From Candidatus Vecturithrix granuli (lineage in GTDB: Bacteria; Moduliflexota; Moduliflexia; Moduliflexales; Moduliflexaceae), in contig DF820466.1 in assembly GCA_000739535.1 (NCBI GenBank), positions 656,234 to 694,851 on the forward strand: a DNA stretch of 38,618 nucleotides, in the 5' to 3' direction. Position 1 is the stretch's first letter. Each line of letters starts with the position of its first letter. The notes below the pieces were generated by a model, which searched no databases, was not told the DNA's origin, and saw only the letters and a list, made by a program, of their open reading frames with translations. Shown here in pieces: positions 18,422 through 25,981 of this stretch. The translations under genes were made by a program, and so were the position numbers.

Positions 18422-20683
18422 ATGATTATCGAAAGAGATATTAGTCCGTATGTGGTGTTAGCGGAGGAAAGTATTTTTAACGCCCTGCAAAAAATTAACG
18501 ACAATCATAGTGCTGTGGTGTTTTCCATCACGGATTCAGGTGTCCTGGAAGGCGCTCTATCAAATGGCGATTTTCGACGTTGGTTGTTGACCCAATGCGG
18601 TACAATTGATCTGGACCAGCCGCTTTCGAACATTTCCAACAAAAACCTCGTTTTTGCCTGGCAAACGGACGATCCAAAGACGATTCAGCAGCGGTTTCGC
18701 GATTGGATTGACTATATTCCTCTTCTTGACCAGCAACGCCGTGTCATAGCGATTGCTCGTAAACGAAAATCTTCCGAAGGTATTCAGGTGGGTTCGTTTA
18801 CGATTGCGGATGATTCGCCAACCTTTGTGATTGCTGAGATTGGCATCAATCATAACGGCAGCTTGCAGATCGCGAAGCAGCTTATTGAAAAAGCGGTGTT
18901 AGCAGGCGCGAATAGCGCCAAGTTTCAAATGCGCAATTTGGCGTCGTTATACCGTAATCAGGGCAATCCCAATGATGCGAATGAGGACCTTGGCGCGCAA
19001 TATACCCTGGATTTGCTCACCCGATTTCAACTCTCCGTAGAAGAAATGTTTGAAGCGTTCGATTATTGTAAGGCCAAAGGGATTCTCCCGCTATGTACGC
19101 CCTGGGATATTGATAGTTTAGAGGTTCTCGAAAAATATGGCATGGAGGCCTATAAAGTGGCCTCTCCGGACTTTACTAACCATGATTTTATTCGACGGTT
19201 GGCTCAAACCGGGAAGCCCTTATTTTGTTCAACCGGGATGACCACTGAATCCGAAATTTTGGAAACCGTGGAACTGCTGAATCGCATTGGCGCAAAATAT
19301 GTGCTGCTTCATTGTAATTCTACCTATCCAACGCCATTTAAAGACGTCAACTTAAACTATTTGACAAAGCTGAAAGAAATCGGTCGCTGTCCGGTAGGAT
19401 ATTCCGGTCATGAACGCGGCATTATGATCCCAATAGCGGCGGTCGCAAAAGGGGCAAAGGTGATTGAAAAACATTTGACGCTTGATAAGGCCATGGAGGG
19501 CAATGATCATAAAGTCAGCTTACTGCCCGATGAATTTGCGGAGATGGTGCAGGGAATTCGGCAGATCGAGGAGGCTTTCGGCACGTCAGTTGAACGACAA
19601 CTTAGCCAGGGTGAACTTATGAATCGGGCGAATTTGGCTAAAAGCCTGATATGCACCATGGAATTAAAGCCTGGAGAGGCCATTACAGAGAAACACATTA
19701 CGATCAAAAGTCCAGGGAGAGGATTACAACCAAACCGCAAAAATGAATTGATTGGATTACGCGCCAAGCGGCACATCAGGGAGGGAGATTTCTTTTTTCC
19801 TAGCGATCTGGTGCAAGAACAGGTGCAACCACGGTTCTACACGTTTTCGCGCCCCTGGGGGGTTCCGGTGCGCTATCACGATTTTAAGACCATCTTAAGC
19901 CATACTAATCCGGATTTTTTGGAGTTTCATCTCAGTTATAAAGATTTGGAATTAGAAATCGAACCATTTTTTGAACGCTCCTATGATCTTGACCTGGTCG
20001 TTCATAGTCCTGATGTTTTCGCAGGAGATCATCTCTTGAATCTGGCGGCAGCCGATGAGGAGTATCGGCGTCGCTCGATCGCCGAGCTGCAACGTGTGAT
20101 TAATACAACGCGAACATTGCAGCAATTCTTTACACGAGCATCACGTCCTCGAATTGTCGCCAGCCTTGGTGGATTCACAACTGAGGGCCTACTGCCTCGT
20201 TCTGCCAGAGAGGAATTGTATGCCCGTATTCACCAGAGCCTGTCAGAATTAGATGCTGATGGCGTCGAGATTATCGGACAAACTTTACCGCCCTTTCCCT
20301 GGTATTTCGGCGGGCAATTATATTTGAATCTCTTTGTAGAAGCAGATGATTCCATCGCTTTTTGCCAACGCTATGGTTACCGGTTGTGTCTTGATATTTC
20401 TCACTCGAAGTTGGCTTGTAATCATTATCACCATTCGTTCAAGGAATTTATCGAAAAAGTGGGAGCCTACACATCACATTTGCACATTGCTGACGCCCAC
20501 GGGTTAGACGGCGAAGGATTACAAATTGGCGATGGCGAAATTGATTTCCCTGCTCTTGCAGAGGATCTGGCACAGTGGGCTCCGAAAGCTTCCTTTATTC
20601 CGGAAATTTGGCAAGGACACAAAAACAATGGTGAAGGCTTTTGGATTGCTTTAGAACGTTTAGAAAGATATCTATATCTGTAA
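18422..20683 (+). CDS. neuB: NeuB-type nonulosonic acid synthase fused to CBS pair, SAF domain and xylose-isomerase-like TIM barrel
   Basis: This 753-residue protein is about twice the usual NeuB length. Residues 1-115 look like a CBS-domain pair (SNGDFRRWL; DYIPLLDQQRRVIAI). Residues about 130-395 are the PEP-dependent synthase barrel, with VIAEIGINHNG at 136-146, AKFQ, CTPWD, KVASPD, STGM, LHCNSTYPTP, YSGHERG and KHLTLDK. Residues 401-465 are the SAF/antifreeze-like lid (GRGLQPN). Residues about 470-753 are a second TIM barrel of the AP-endonuclease-2/xylose-isomerase family, with HSPDVF, LDISHSKLA, HLHIADAHG and GDGEIDF supplying likely metal ligands. NeuB condenses a six-carbon amino sugar with PEP. 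The second barrel may be an epimerase or isomerase acting on a substrate or product. Confidence 0.93.
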   Translation: MIIERDISPYVVLAEESIFNALQKINDNHSAVVFSITDSGVLEGALSNGDFRRWLLTQCGTIDLDQPLSNISNKNLVFAWQTDDPKTIQQRFRDWIDYIPLLDQQRRVIAIARKRKSSEGIQVGSFTIADDSPTFVIAEIGINHNGSLQIAKQLIEKAVLAGANSAKFQMRNLASLYRNQGNPNDANEDLGAQYTLDLLTRFQLSVEEMFEAFDYCKAKGILPLCTPWDIDSLEVLEKYGMEAYKVASPDFTNHDFIRRLAQTGKPLFCSTGMTTESEILETVELLNRIGAKYVLLHCNSTYPTPFKDVNLNYLTKLKEIGRCPVGYSGHERGIMIPIAAVAKGAKVIEKHLTLDKAMEGNDHKVSLLPDEFAEMVQGIRQIEEAFGTSVERQLSQGELMNRANLAKSLICTMELKPGEAITEKHITIKSPGRGLQPNRKNELIGLRAKRHIREGDFFFPSDLVQEQVQPRFYTFSRPWGVPVRYHDFKTILSHTNPDFLEFHLSYKDLELEIEPFFERSYDLDLVVHSPDVFAGDHLLNLAAADEEYRRRSIAELQRVINTTRTLQQFFTRASRPRIVASLGGFTTEGLLPRSAREELYARIHQSLSELDADGVEIIGQTLPPFPWYFGGQLYLNLFVEADDSIAFCQRYGYRLCLDISHSKLACNHYHHSFKEFIEKVGAYTSHLHIADAHGLDGEGLQIGDGEIDFPALAEDLAQWAPKASFIPEIWQGHKNNGEGFWIALERLERYLYL

Positions 20684-20696
20684 GGAGTCGAGTATA

Positions 20697-20727
20697 GAAA
20701 CCGGGTTTTTCGAAAAAACCCGGTTTC
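20697..20727. terminator. AACCGGGTTT-type palindrome, possible terminator
   Basis: This is a perfect 15-bp inverted repeat with a one-base centre (GAAACCGGGTTTTTC and its complement), 13 bp after the neuB fusion stop. Similar palindromes occur at 27891-27924, 34263-34293 and 34412-34444. Only a short U-rich end follows, so termination may be partial. The next gene starts 41 bp downstream. Confidence 0.6.
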
Positions 20728-20768
20728 TTACACGCACGAGTGAAAATTTCATTTACATTGGAGAAATT

Positions 20769-21539
20769 ATGGAGATTGAGAACTGGAGATTGTGGAACCA
20801 TTATAAAAAATATGGCGATCTGTTATACAAACGAGCTATAGGAGAACTTGAGGAAATGGAGTCATCAAAAGCTCTGTGTCAGATTATTGACCGGCTCTAC
20901 CAACCCGGTATGCGTGTTGCCGACGTGGGATGCGGGGCGGGCCATTATCTTAGAAGTTTGCGTCAGCGAATAGATGTAAACATTGATTATACCGGGATTG
21001 ATGCAACCGAATATTATATCGAATTAGCGCGAAAAGCGTTCCCGGAAAAAGTGCAATTCCTGGTAGGTGACATTTTTGAGATTCCCGTTGAAGATGCCAT
21101 GTACGATCTGGTCCTGAATAATAATGTCATTCTACATCTTCCCCCTCCACCAATAAAAGCGTTTGGAGAGCTTCTTCGCATCTCCAAAAAGTATGTCGTC
21201 ATTCGAACAACATTCGGCGTCAGAAATTATATCATCAAAGAAGTGTTGACTCGAGAGGAGGGATTTGAAAGCGTTGAACAATCAGAATCTGCTTTAATCC
21301 AGCCAGATGGCGATTTGTCTCTCTTCCGCTATTTTAATCTGTACACGGAAACCTATATTCGCGAAGTTATTCAGACTCTTGATCCCACAGTTCAAATTGA
21401 AATTATCAAAGATGATATGTGGGCCAGCTTTGATAACCGTGAACTTACTACACAAACCGGAACGCGAATTCTGGACAATATCCAGGTTTCGGGAAATATC
21501 GTTTTAGATTGGAGATTTATTGTTTTGACAAAGAAATAA
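20769..21539 (+). CDS. Class I SAM-dependent methyltransferase
   Basis: The 256-residue product has motif I VADVGCGAGHY at about 50-60, YTGIDATEYYIELAR after strand 2, FLVGDIFEIPVEDAMYDLVLNNNV for motifs II-III, and RISKKYVVIRTTFG for the following strand. A strong GGAGAAATT precedes the ATG. It lies between the nonulosonate genes and the surface carbohydrate gene, so O- or N-methylation of the nonulosonate or a neighbouring sugar is possible. The family is clear but the substrate is not. Confidence 0.8.
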   Translation: MEIENWRLWNHYKKYGDLLYKRAIGELEEMESSKALCQIIDRLYQPGMRVADVGCGAGHYLRSLRQRIDVNIDYTGIDATEYYIELARKAFPEKVQFLVGDIFEIPVEDAMYDLVLNNNVILHLPPPPIKAFGELLRISKKYVVIRTTFGVRNYIIKEVLTREEGFESVEQSESALIQPDGDLSLFRYFNLYTETYIREVIQTLDPTVQIEIIKDDMWASFDNRELTTQTGTRILDNIQVSGNIVLDWRFIVLTKK

Positions 21540-21618
21540 GGCCCTACGTCTTTACATAATTTAAAGGCTCATGCTTGGGAGGAACAGGGACTAAGAAGTC
21601 TTGCCATACGAGGATACA

Positions 21619-22998
21619 ATGAATTTATATCTACCAATTGAAACCAAAGTTCGAGAATTTGACGCCAAGTTCTTACTATCCTGTGTTGCTGCGGAAGCGG
21701 GTTATACTGTGATCCTGGGGCATAAAAAGCTGCTTGATAAACGTCTGGACCAGATGCCGCCGGGCATATTTCTTGATAAGAGTATGCCTGAGCGGAATAT
21801 CTCGAGATATTTGCACTACAAAAAACTTGGATTCACGTTAATCGCCCATGATGAAGAAGGAATTGCTCCTCTGAATCTGGATGAATATCAGAGACGCCGA
21901 CGTTATTCCAATGAGACCCTCGCGCCTTTTGAATATGTCCTGACCTGGGGACAATGGCAGGCGGATTTTATCGCGGCAAAGGCCCCGCTCTATAAGGAAA
22001 AATTGAAGGCTACCGGACACCCACGCGTTGACTTGACACGCAGCGAATTTCGAGCATTTTATGCTGAAGAGGTCCAAAAATTGCGAGAACAGTATGGACC
22101 AATGATTCTGATTAACACCAATTTTATGTTGGGCAATCATTTCCTCGGAGATGATGGTGTCATGGAACTCCTGGAAAAATCCGGGAAAATTCCTGACGAA
22201 GAGCAGCGGCAATATTATCTGGGACTGCAAGAGCACCATAAAATCTTATTCCATGAATTTGCAGCGATGATCGTGAAACTGCAAGAGCGCTTTGCTGATA
22301 GCACCATTATTGTTCGTCCTCATCCGTCTGAAAATCATGAGACCTGGAAACATGCGCTGCCATCTACTGACAAGGTGCAGGTGCTCCATGAAGGCAATGT
22401 GCTGCCCTGGCTTATGGCGGCCCAGGTTATGATTCATAATAGCTGCACCACAGGAGTAGAGGCCTATCTGCTGGAACGACCGGTGATTGCTTACCTTCCA
22501 ATACGCAATGAGGCGTTTGAGGGCTATCTGGCAAATCCTCTGTCAGAAATAGCTTTCACCTGTCAGAAGGTGCTTGACACGGTGGAGCGTTATCTTGAAA
22601 ATGATCTGACTGTACAATCGGATCCTCAAAAGCAGGAATTGGCAAAACATCATATTACTGGTCTGGATGGAGAGCTTGCATCGGATCGAATTGTCAGGCT
22701 CTTGAATACCGTGACGCTCACGCCAGGAAACGTAAACCAGACAGCCTATCAACTGTATCATCGTTTCAAAAAAACCGTACGCAGCAACAAAATATTGCGA
22801 CGCCTGCTATTCGGTACGAGTGTAAATTCCCGCAACAATTTGGCAGAACAGCATAAAAAACAGAAGTTCCCTGGCATTGAACGTGATGAATTATTTGTAT
22901 CTCTGGCAAAACTGCAAACCCTGTCAGGCAGGTTTGCTAGTATTCAGATTGTCTCACTGGCGCCCAATCTGTTCCAAATCACCCGGGGTGAGCGTTGA
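21619..22998 (+). CDS. Surface carbohydrate biosynthesis protein (TIGR04396-like)
   Basis: A TTG at 21601 is in frame, but GAGG six bases before the ATG at 21619, and the conserved opening MNLYLPIETKVREFDAKFLL, favour 21619 (459 residues). The N-terminal half (AGYTVILGHKKLL; LTWGQWQADF; KATGHPRVDL) and the C-terminal half (IIVRPHPSENHETW; MIHNSCTTGVEAYLLERPVIAYLPI) match my memory of the 'surface carbohydrate biosynthesis protein' family. That family has a GT-B-like fold resembling CDP-glycerol glycerophosphotransferases and capsule synthesis enzymes. The RPHPSE and HNSCTTG motifs would form the nucleotide site. It overlaps or abuts the next gene. Confidence 0.75.
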   Translation: MNLYLPIETKVREFDAKFLLSCVAAEAGYTVILGHKKLLDKRLDQMPPGIFLDKSMPERNISRYLHYKKLGFTLIAHDEEGIAPLNLDEYQRRRRYSNETLAPFEYVLTWGQWQADFIAAKAPLYKEKLKATGHPRVDLTRSEFRAFYAEEVQKLREQYGPMILINTNFMLGNHFLGDDGVMELLEKSGKIPDEEQRQYYLGLQEHHKILFHEFAAMIVKLQERFADSTIIVRPHPSENHETWKHALPSTDKVQVLHEGNVLPWLMAAQVMIHNSCTTGVEAYLLERPVIAYLPIRNEAFEGYLANPLSEIAFTCQKVLDTVERYLENDLTVQSDPQKQELAKHHITGLDGELASDRIVRLLNTVTLTPGNVNQTAYQLYHRFKKTVRSNKILRRLLFGTSVNSRNNLAEQHKKQKFPGIERDELFVSLAKLQTLSGRFASIQIVSLAPNLFQITRGER

Positions 22999-23000
22999 CA

Positions 23001-23816
23001 ATGCAATATATAGAATTCCTTGGAATTCCCGGTTCCGGAAAAACAACGGTGATGCAGAAGACACTGGTGGCCTTACAGGCCGAAAAGAAACCGGTGTTTT
23101 CCACCCCTGACGTCCGTAAGATCGCCATGCGTCACACCTTGCAGCGCCAGTCAGGCTTTTGGTGGCAACTCGCGAAAATCACAGCCCTTGTGGGGGAATC
23201 CCGAGTATTGAGTTTGCTCTGGGAGAAAACACGATCGGCCTATATGATTCGTTTTATGCATGCCTATCCCCGACTCAGCCGTCAGGTGATCGAATGTACG
23301 GAACACGTTCATCCGCCGGATTGGATTCCTCGTGACGTGGTCTGCGGTGAAAATCTGCTCAAGTGGCTTTTAGGTGGAGTTGCCAGTTGTTATCAGGCTG
23401 CATATCAGATCTTAGCCTCTGGCGATATTTTCCTTATGGAAGAGGGGTTTTGTCAGTATGCCTATTACTTATTAGCGTTCTATCAGGGCAGTTTTGATGA
23501 ACAGCGACTGGAATCGTATCTTGACCTGATTCCGAAACTAGATCTGCTTGTAGCGCTGCTGCCGCCGCCTGAAGAGTGTGAAAAGCGGATGCACTCCCGA
23601 TCCAAAGGCGTGGCATCTCAGATTTTAACTCCGCTCAGCGTTGAGCAGCGTTTGAACATTTTACGCCATCGCACACGCGTCAATCAAAAAATTACCGCGT
23701 ATATGGAAAAACATCATGTTCCGGTTGTACGCTTAGAAAATACAGATTATCAGACAACCCATGTCATTCTGGCAAGACATCTGAAAAGTTTCTGCTCTGC
23801 TCAGAGTTCAGTTTAG
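23001..23816 (+). CDS. P-loop kinase-like protein
   Basis: This 271-residue protein has Walker A GIPGSGKTT at residues 8-16, in the arrangement of small-molecule kinases (adenylate/thymidylate/gluconate-kinase superfamily). The lid region around ECEKRMHSRSKGVASQ recalls nucleoside-kinase lids. A TTG at 22995 overlaps the upstream stop; the ATG at 23001 is spaced better from GGTGAG. It follows the surface carbohydrate gene with essentially no gap. A sugar, lipid or alcohol kinase for a glycan decoration is possible. I do not recognise a named family, and the Walker motif argues against a sulfotransferase. Confidence 0.7.
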   Translation: MQYIEFLGIPGSGKTTVMQKTLVALQAEKKPVFSTPDVRKIAMRHTLQRQSGFWWQLAKITALVGESRVLSLLWEKTRSAYMIRFMHAYPRLSRQVIECTEHVHPPDWIPRDVVCGENLLKWLLGGVASCYQAAYQILASGDIFLMEEGFCQYAYYLLAFYQGSFDEQRLESYLDLIPKLDLLVALLPPPEECEKRMHSRSKGVASQILTPLSVEQRLNILRHRTRVNQKITAYMEKHHVPVVRLENTDYQTTHVILARHLKSFCSAQSSV

Positions 23817-23840
23817 TCACGTTGGATGCTATTATCCTTT

Positions 23841-24935
23841 ATGAAAATCCTTATTGTCAATCAACATCCCAGGGATGTGATCGGAGGCAGCCAGATCCAA
23901 TGCGACTTGATCGCAACCTATCTTACACGGTCGGGCCACAGAGTTGTGTATCTTGCCGTGAACGGCAAGCAGTCTTCATATAGCACGCCCTACGAGGTTG
24001 AACCGATTCGTCTCGGATTTCGCCCGTTGTGCCGGGCGCTTGTGCGTTATCAACCGGATGTTGTCTATTGGCGATTTAATCGCAGAAAATTGCTCCAGGC
24101 GGTTTTGGCTTGTAAATGGCGTAAAGTGAAAATCGTCTTTGCGATATCTTCTGAAAGCGATGTCATCAAATGGCCGCAGCGGGTCAAGTTCGATCAGCTT
24201 TCATGGCAAGACTTCCTTAGAAAAATGCCGGCTCTGCTGCGCCAACTTTTCACAATGCGCCTCCAGTATGTTGGCTATTATGGCATAGACGGGGTCATCG
24301 CCCAATTAGAACAGCAAACCGGCAAATTGCCAATTCGGCATGAAGTGGTTATTTATAATTCGGTAGAGAACACTGTCTGTCCTTTTCAGTGGAACAAACC
24401 TTTTGTCGCATGGGTCGGAAATTTCAAAGGGATTAAACATCCTGATCTGTTTGTTGAACTCGCCCGGCAATGCCGGGATCTGGATGTTGATTTTCTGATG
24501 GTCGGAGAGATATCGGAAGAATACAGGCAAAAATTCCAACAGATAACTCTTCCTGGAAACTTACACTTGTTGGGACCCAAATCATACTGCGAAGTGAATG
24601 GCATGTTACAATACGCTCTGTGTCTTGTGCATACATCCTCGGTTGATGGTTTCTCGAATGTACTGATTCAGTCGTGGATGCAGGCAACCCCGACGATTAG
24701 CCTCTGGTATGATCCTGATAAGATGGCAACCCGACATCAGATCGGGATGGTATCAGGTACCTTTGAACGCTTGATTAACGACACCAAAATATTACTTGAC
24801 GATGAACAACTTCGGCATAGCATGGGGCAGCGCGCCCAACTTTTTGCGCAAGCTCACTTGCGTCCTGAAGAAAACATACGCAACCTTGAACAGTTTTTGA
24901 AGGCAATTTGTGAAGAATCGCATGGAACTGATTAG
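23841..24935 (+). CDS. Glycosyltransferase family 4
   Basis: The product is 364 residues from the ATG at 23841 (MKILIVNQHPRDVIGGSQIQ); the frame is open from 23826. The N-terminal acceptor loop GGSQIQCDLIATYL and the C-terminal segments FVAWVGNFKGIKHPDLFVEL, NLHLLGPKSYCEVNGML and HTSSVDGFSNVLIQSWMQATPTIS identify GT4. The last replaces the E-x7-E donor helix with a DGFSN-type version found in many GT4 enzymes. It is the last glycosyltransferase before the sulfate-activation genes, 23 bp upstream of cysD. Confidence 0.87.
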   Translation: MKILIVNQHPRDVIGGSQIQCDLIATYLTRSGHRVVYLAVNGKQSSYSTPYEVEPIRLGFRPLCRALVRYQPDVVYWRFNRRKLLQAVLACKWRKVKIVFAISSESDVIKWPQRVKFDQLSWQDFLRKMPALLRQLFTMRLQYVGYYGIDGVIAQLEQQTGKLPIRHEVVIYNSVENTVCPFQWNKPFVAWVGNFKGIKHPDLFVELARQCRDLDVDFLMVGEISEEYRQKFQQITLPGNLHLLGPKSYCEVNGMLQYALCLVHTSSVDGFSNVLIQSWMQATPTISLWYDPDKMATRHQIGMVSGTFERLINDTKILLDDEQLRHSMGQRAQLFAQAHLRPEENIRNLEQFLKAICEESHGTD

Positions 24936-24958
24936 TCACTTATTAACTTCTTCTTATT

Positions 24959-25885
24959 ATGGATTCATATAGCCTTTCTTATCTCAAACAGTTAGAATCG
25001 GAATCAATCCATATCATCCGCGAGGTAGTAGCTGAGTGCAAAAACCCGGTCATGCTCTATTCAGTGGGCAAAGATTCGAGTGTGATGATCCGCCTGGCCC
25101 AAAAAGCCTTTTACCCGGGGAGATTTCCATTTCCTCTGATGCATGTTGATACCGGCTATAAATTTCCGGAAATGTACGACTTTCGTGATCAATTCTGCAA
25201 GCAGATCGGAGCGAAGTTAATTGTAGAACGCAACGAAGAATGGATCGCCAAAGGCGCGCATCCTCTTAATTTGGGCACTGACACTTGTTGTGCGCATCTG
25301 AAAACTCAGGGATTATTAATGGCGCTCAAAAAACATGGGTTTGATGCGGCGTTTGGCGGCGCACGACGGGAAGAGGAAAAATCCCGCGCTAAAGAGCGAG
25401 TCTGTTCGATTCGCGATGAATTTGGCCAATGGGACCCGAAAAATCAACGACCAGAACTCTGGGATTTGTATAATACCCGTCTGAATGAAGGACAATCCAT
25501 TCGCATATTTCCTTTGAGTAATTGGACTGAAATTGACATTTGGAGTTACATTAAACTTGAGAAGATTCCTGTTGTACCATTGTATTTTGCGCAGCAGCGC
25601 GAGGTAATCGAACGCCAGGGCATACTGATTCTGGCTTCTTCATACTCGATAGTCGCCAATAATCCCAAAGCCATGATTGCGCCGAAGGATATTGAAGTCG
25701 CCTCCTGTCGTTTTCGTAGTCTGGGCTGCATGCCCTGCACCGGGGCCGTGCGTTCAACCGCGACAACCGTTGATGAAATCATTGAAGAATTACGTCATGT
25801 CAAGAAATCGGAACGCGAAAACCGGCTCATCGATCTCGGCAGCGACGCGGCCATGGAACAGAAGAAGAAAGAAGGGTATTTTTAA
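24959..25885 (+). CDS. cysD: Sulfate adenylyltransferase subunit 2 (ATP-PP loop)
   Basis: This is a full-length 308-residue CysD. The family opening ([16 protein letters not shown]) is followed by the PP-loop [14 protein letters not shown] at about 34-47. Then come [32 protein letters not shown] and the C-terminal [24 protein letters not shown]. With CysN it makes APS from ATP and sulfate in the cytoplasm. The ATG at 24959 has no clear ribosome site. It sits at the end of the glycan locus. No APS or PAPS reductase gene is in the window, so sulfonation of the glycan is a possible purpose, though assimilation elsewhere cannot be excluded. Confidence 0.96.
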   Translation: MDSYSLSYLKQLESESIHIIREVVAECKNPVMLYSVGKDSSVMIRLAQKAFYPGRFPFPLMHVDTGYKFPEMYDFRDQFCKQIGAKLIVERNEEWIAKGAHPLNLGTDTCCAHLKTQGLLMALKKHGFDAAFGGARREEEKSRAKERVCSIRDEFGQWDPKNQRPELWDLYNTRLNEGQSIRIFPLSNWTEIDIWSYIKLEKIPVVPLYFAQQREVIERQGILILASSYSIVANNPKAMIAPKDIEVASCRFRSLGCMPCTGAVRSTATTVDEIIEELRHVKKSERENRLIDLGSDAAMEQKKKEGYF

Positions 25886-25978
25886 GGGACTAAAAGGAGC
25901 TAACGGGACTAAAGGGACAAGTGAGCTAACGCTTGAAGATCTTTCAACTTTAGTCCCTTTAGTCCCGTTAGTCCCTTC
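25884..25978. repeat. GGGACTAA-unit palindrome between cysD and cysNC
   Basis: The gap between cysD and cysNC is filled by an inverted repeat. The left arm is 25884-25918; the right arm (about 25952-25977) has the reverse complement of its outer 9 and inner 16 bases. The left arm carries an extra 10-base unit (AAAGGAGCTA) between them. Units of about 8 bases (GGGACTAA-like) recur. The resulting hairpin in the mRNA ends just before the cysNC start, which has no visible Shine-Dalgarno sequence, so it could affect cysNC translation. Confidence 0.8.
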
Positions 25979-25981
25979 TTC

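Noticed and set aside
23001-23816. Sulfotransferase candidate to use the PAPS from CysNC
   Set aside because: GIPGSGKTT is a true Walker A loop with Lys-Thr-Thr, as in kinases; sulfotransferases have a different 5'-phosphosulfate loop. No PAPS 3'-phosphate motif was seen.
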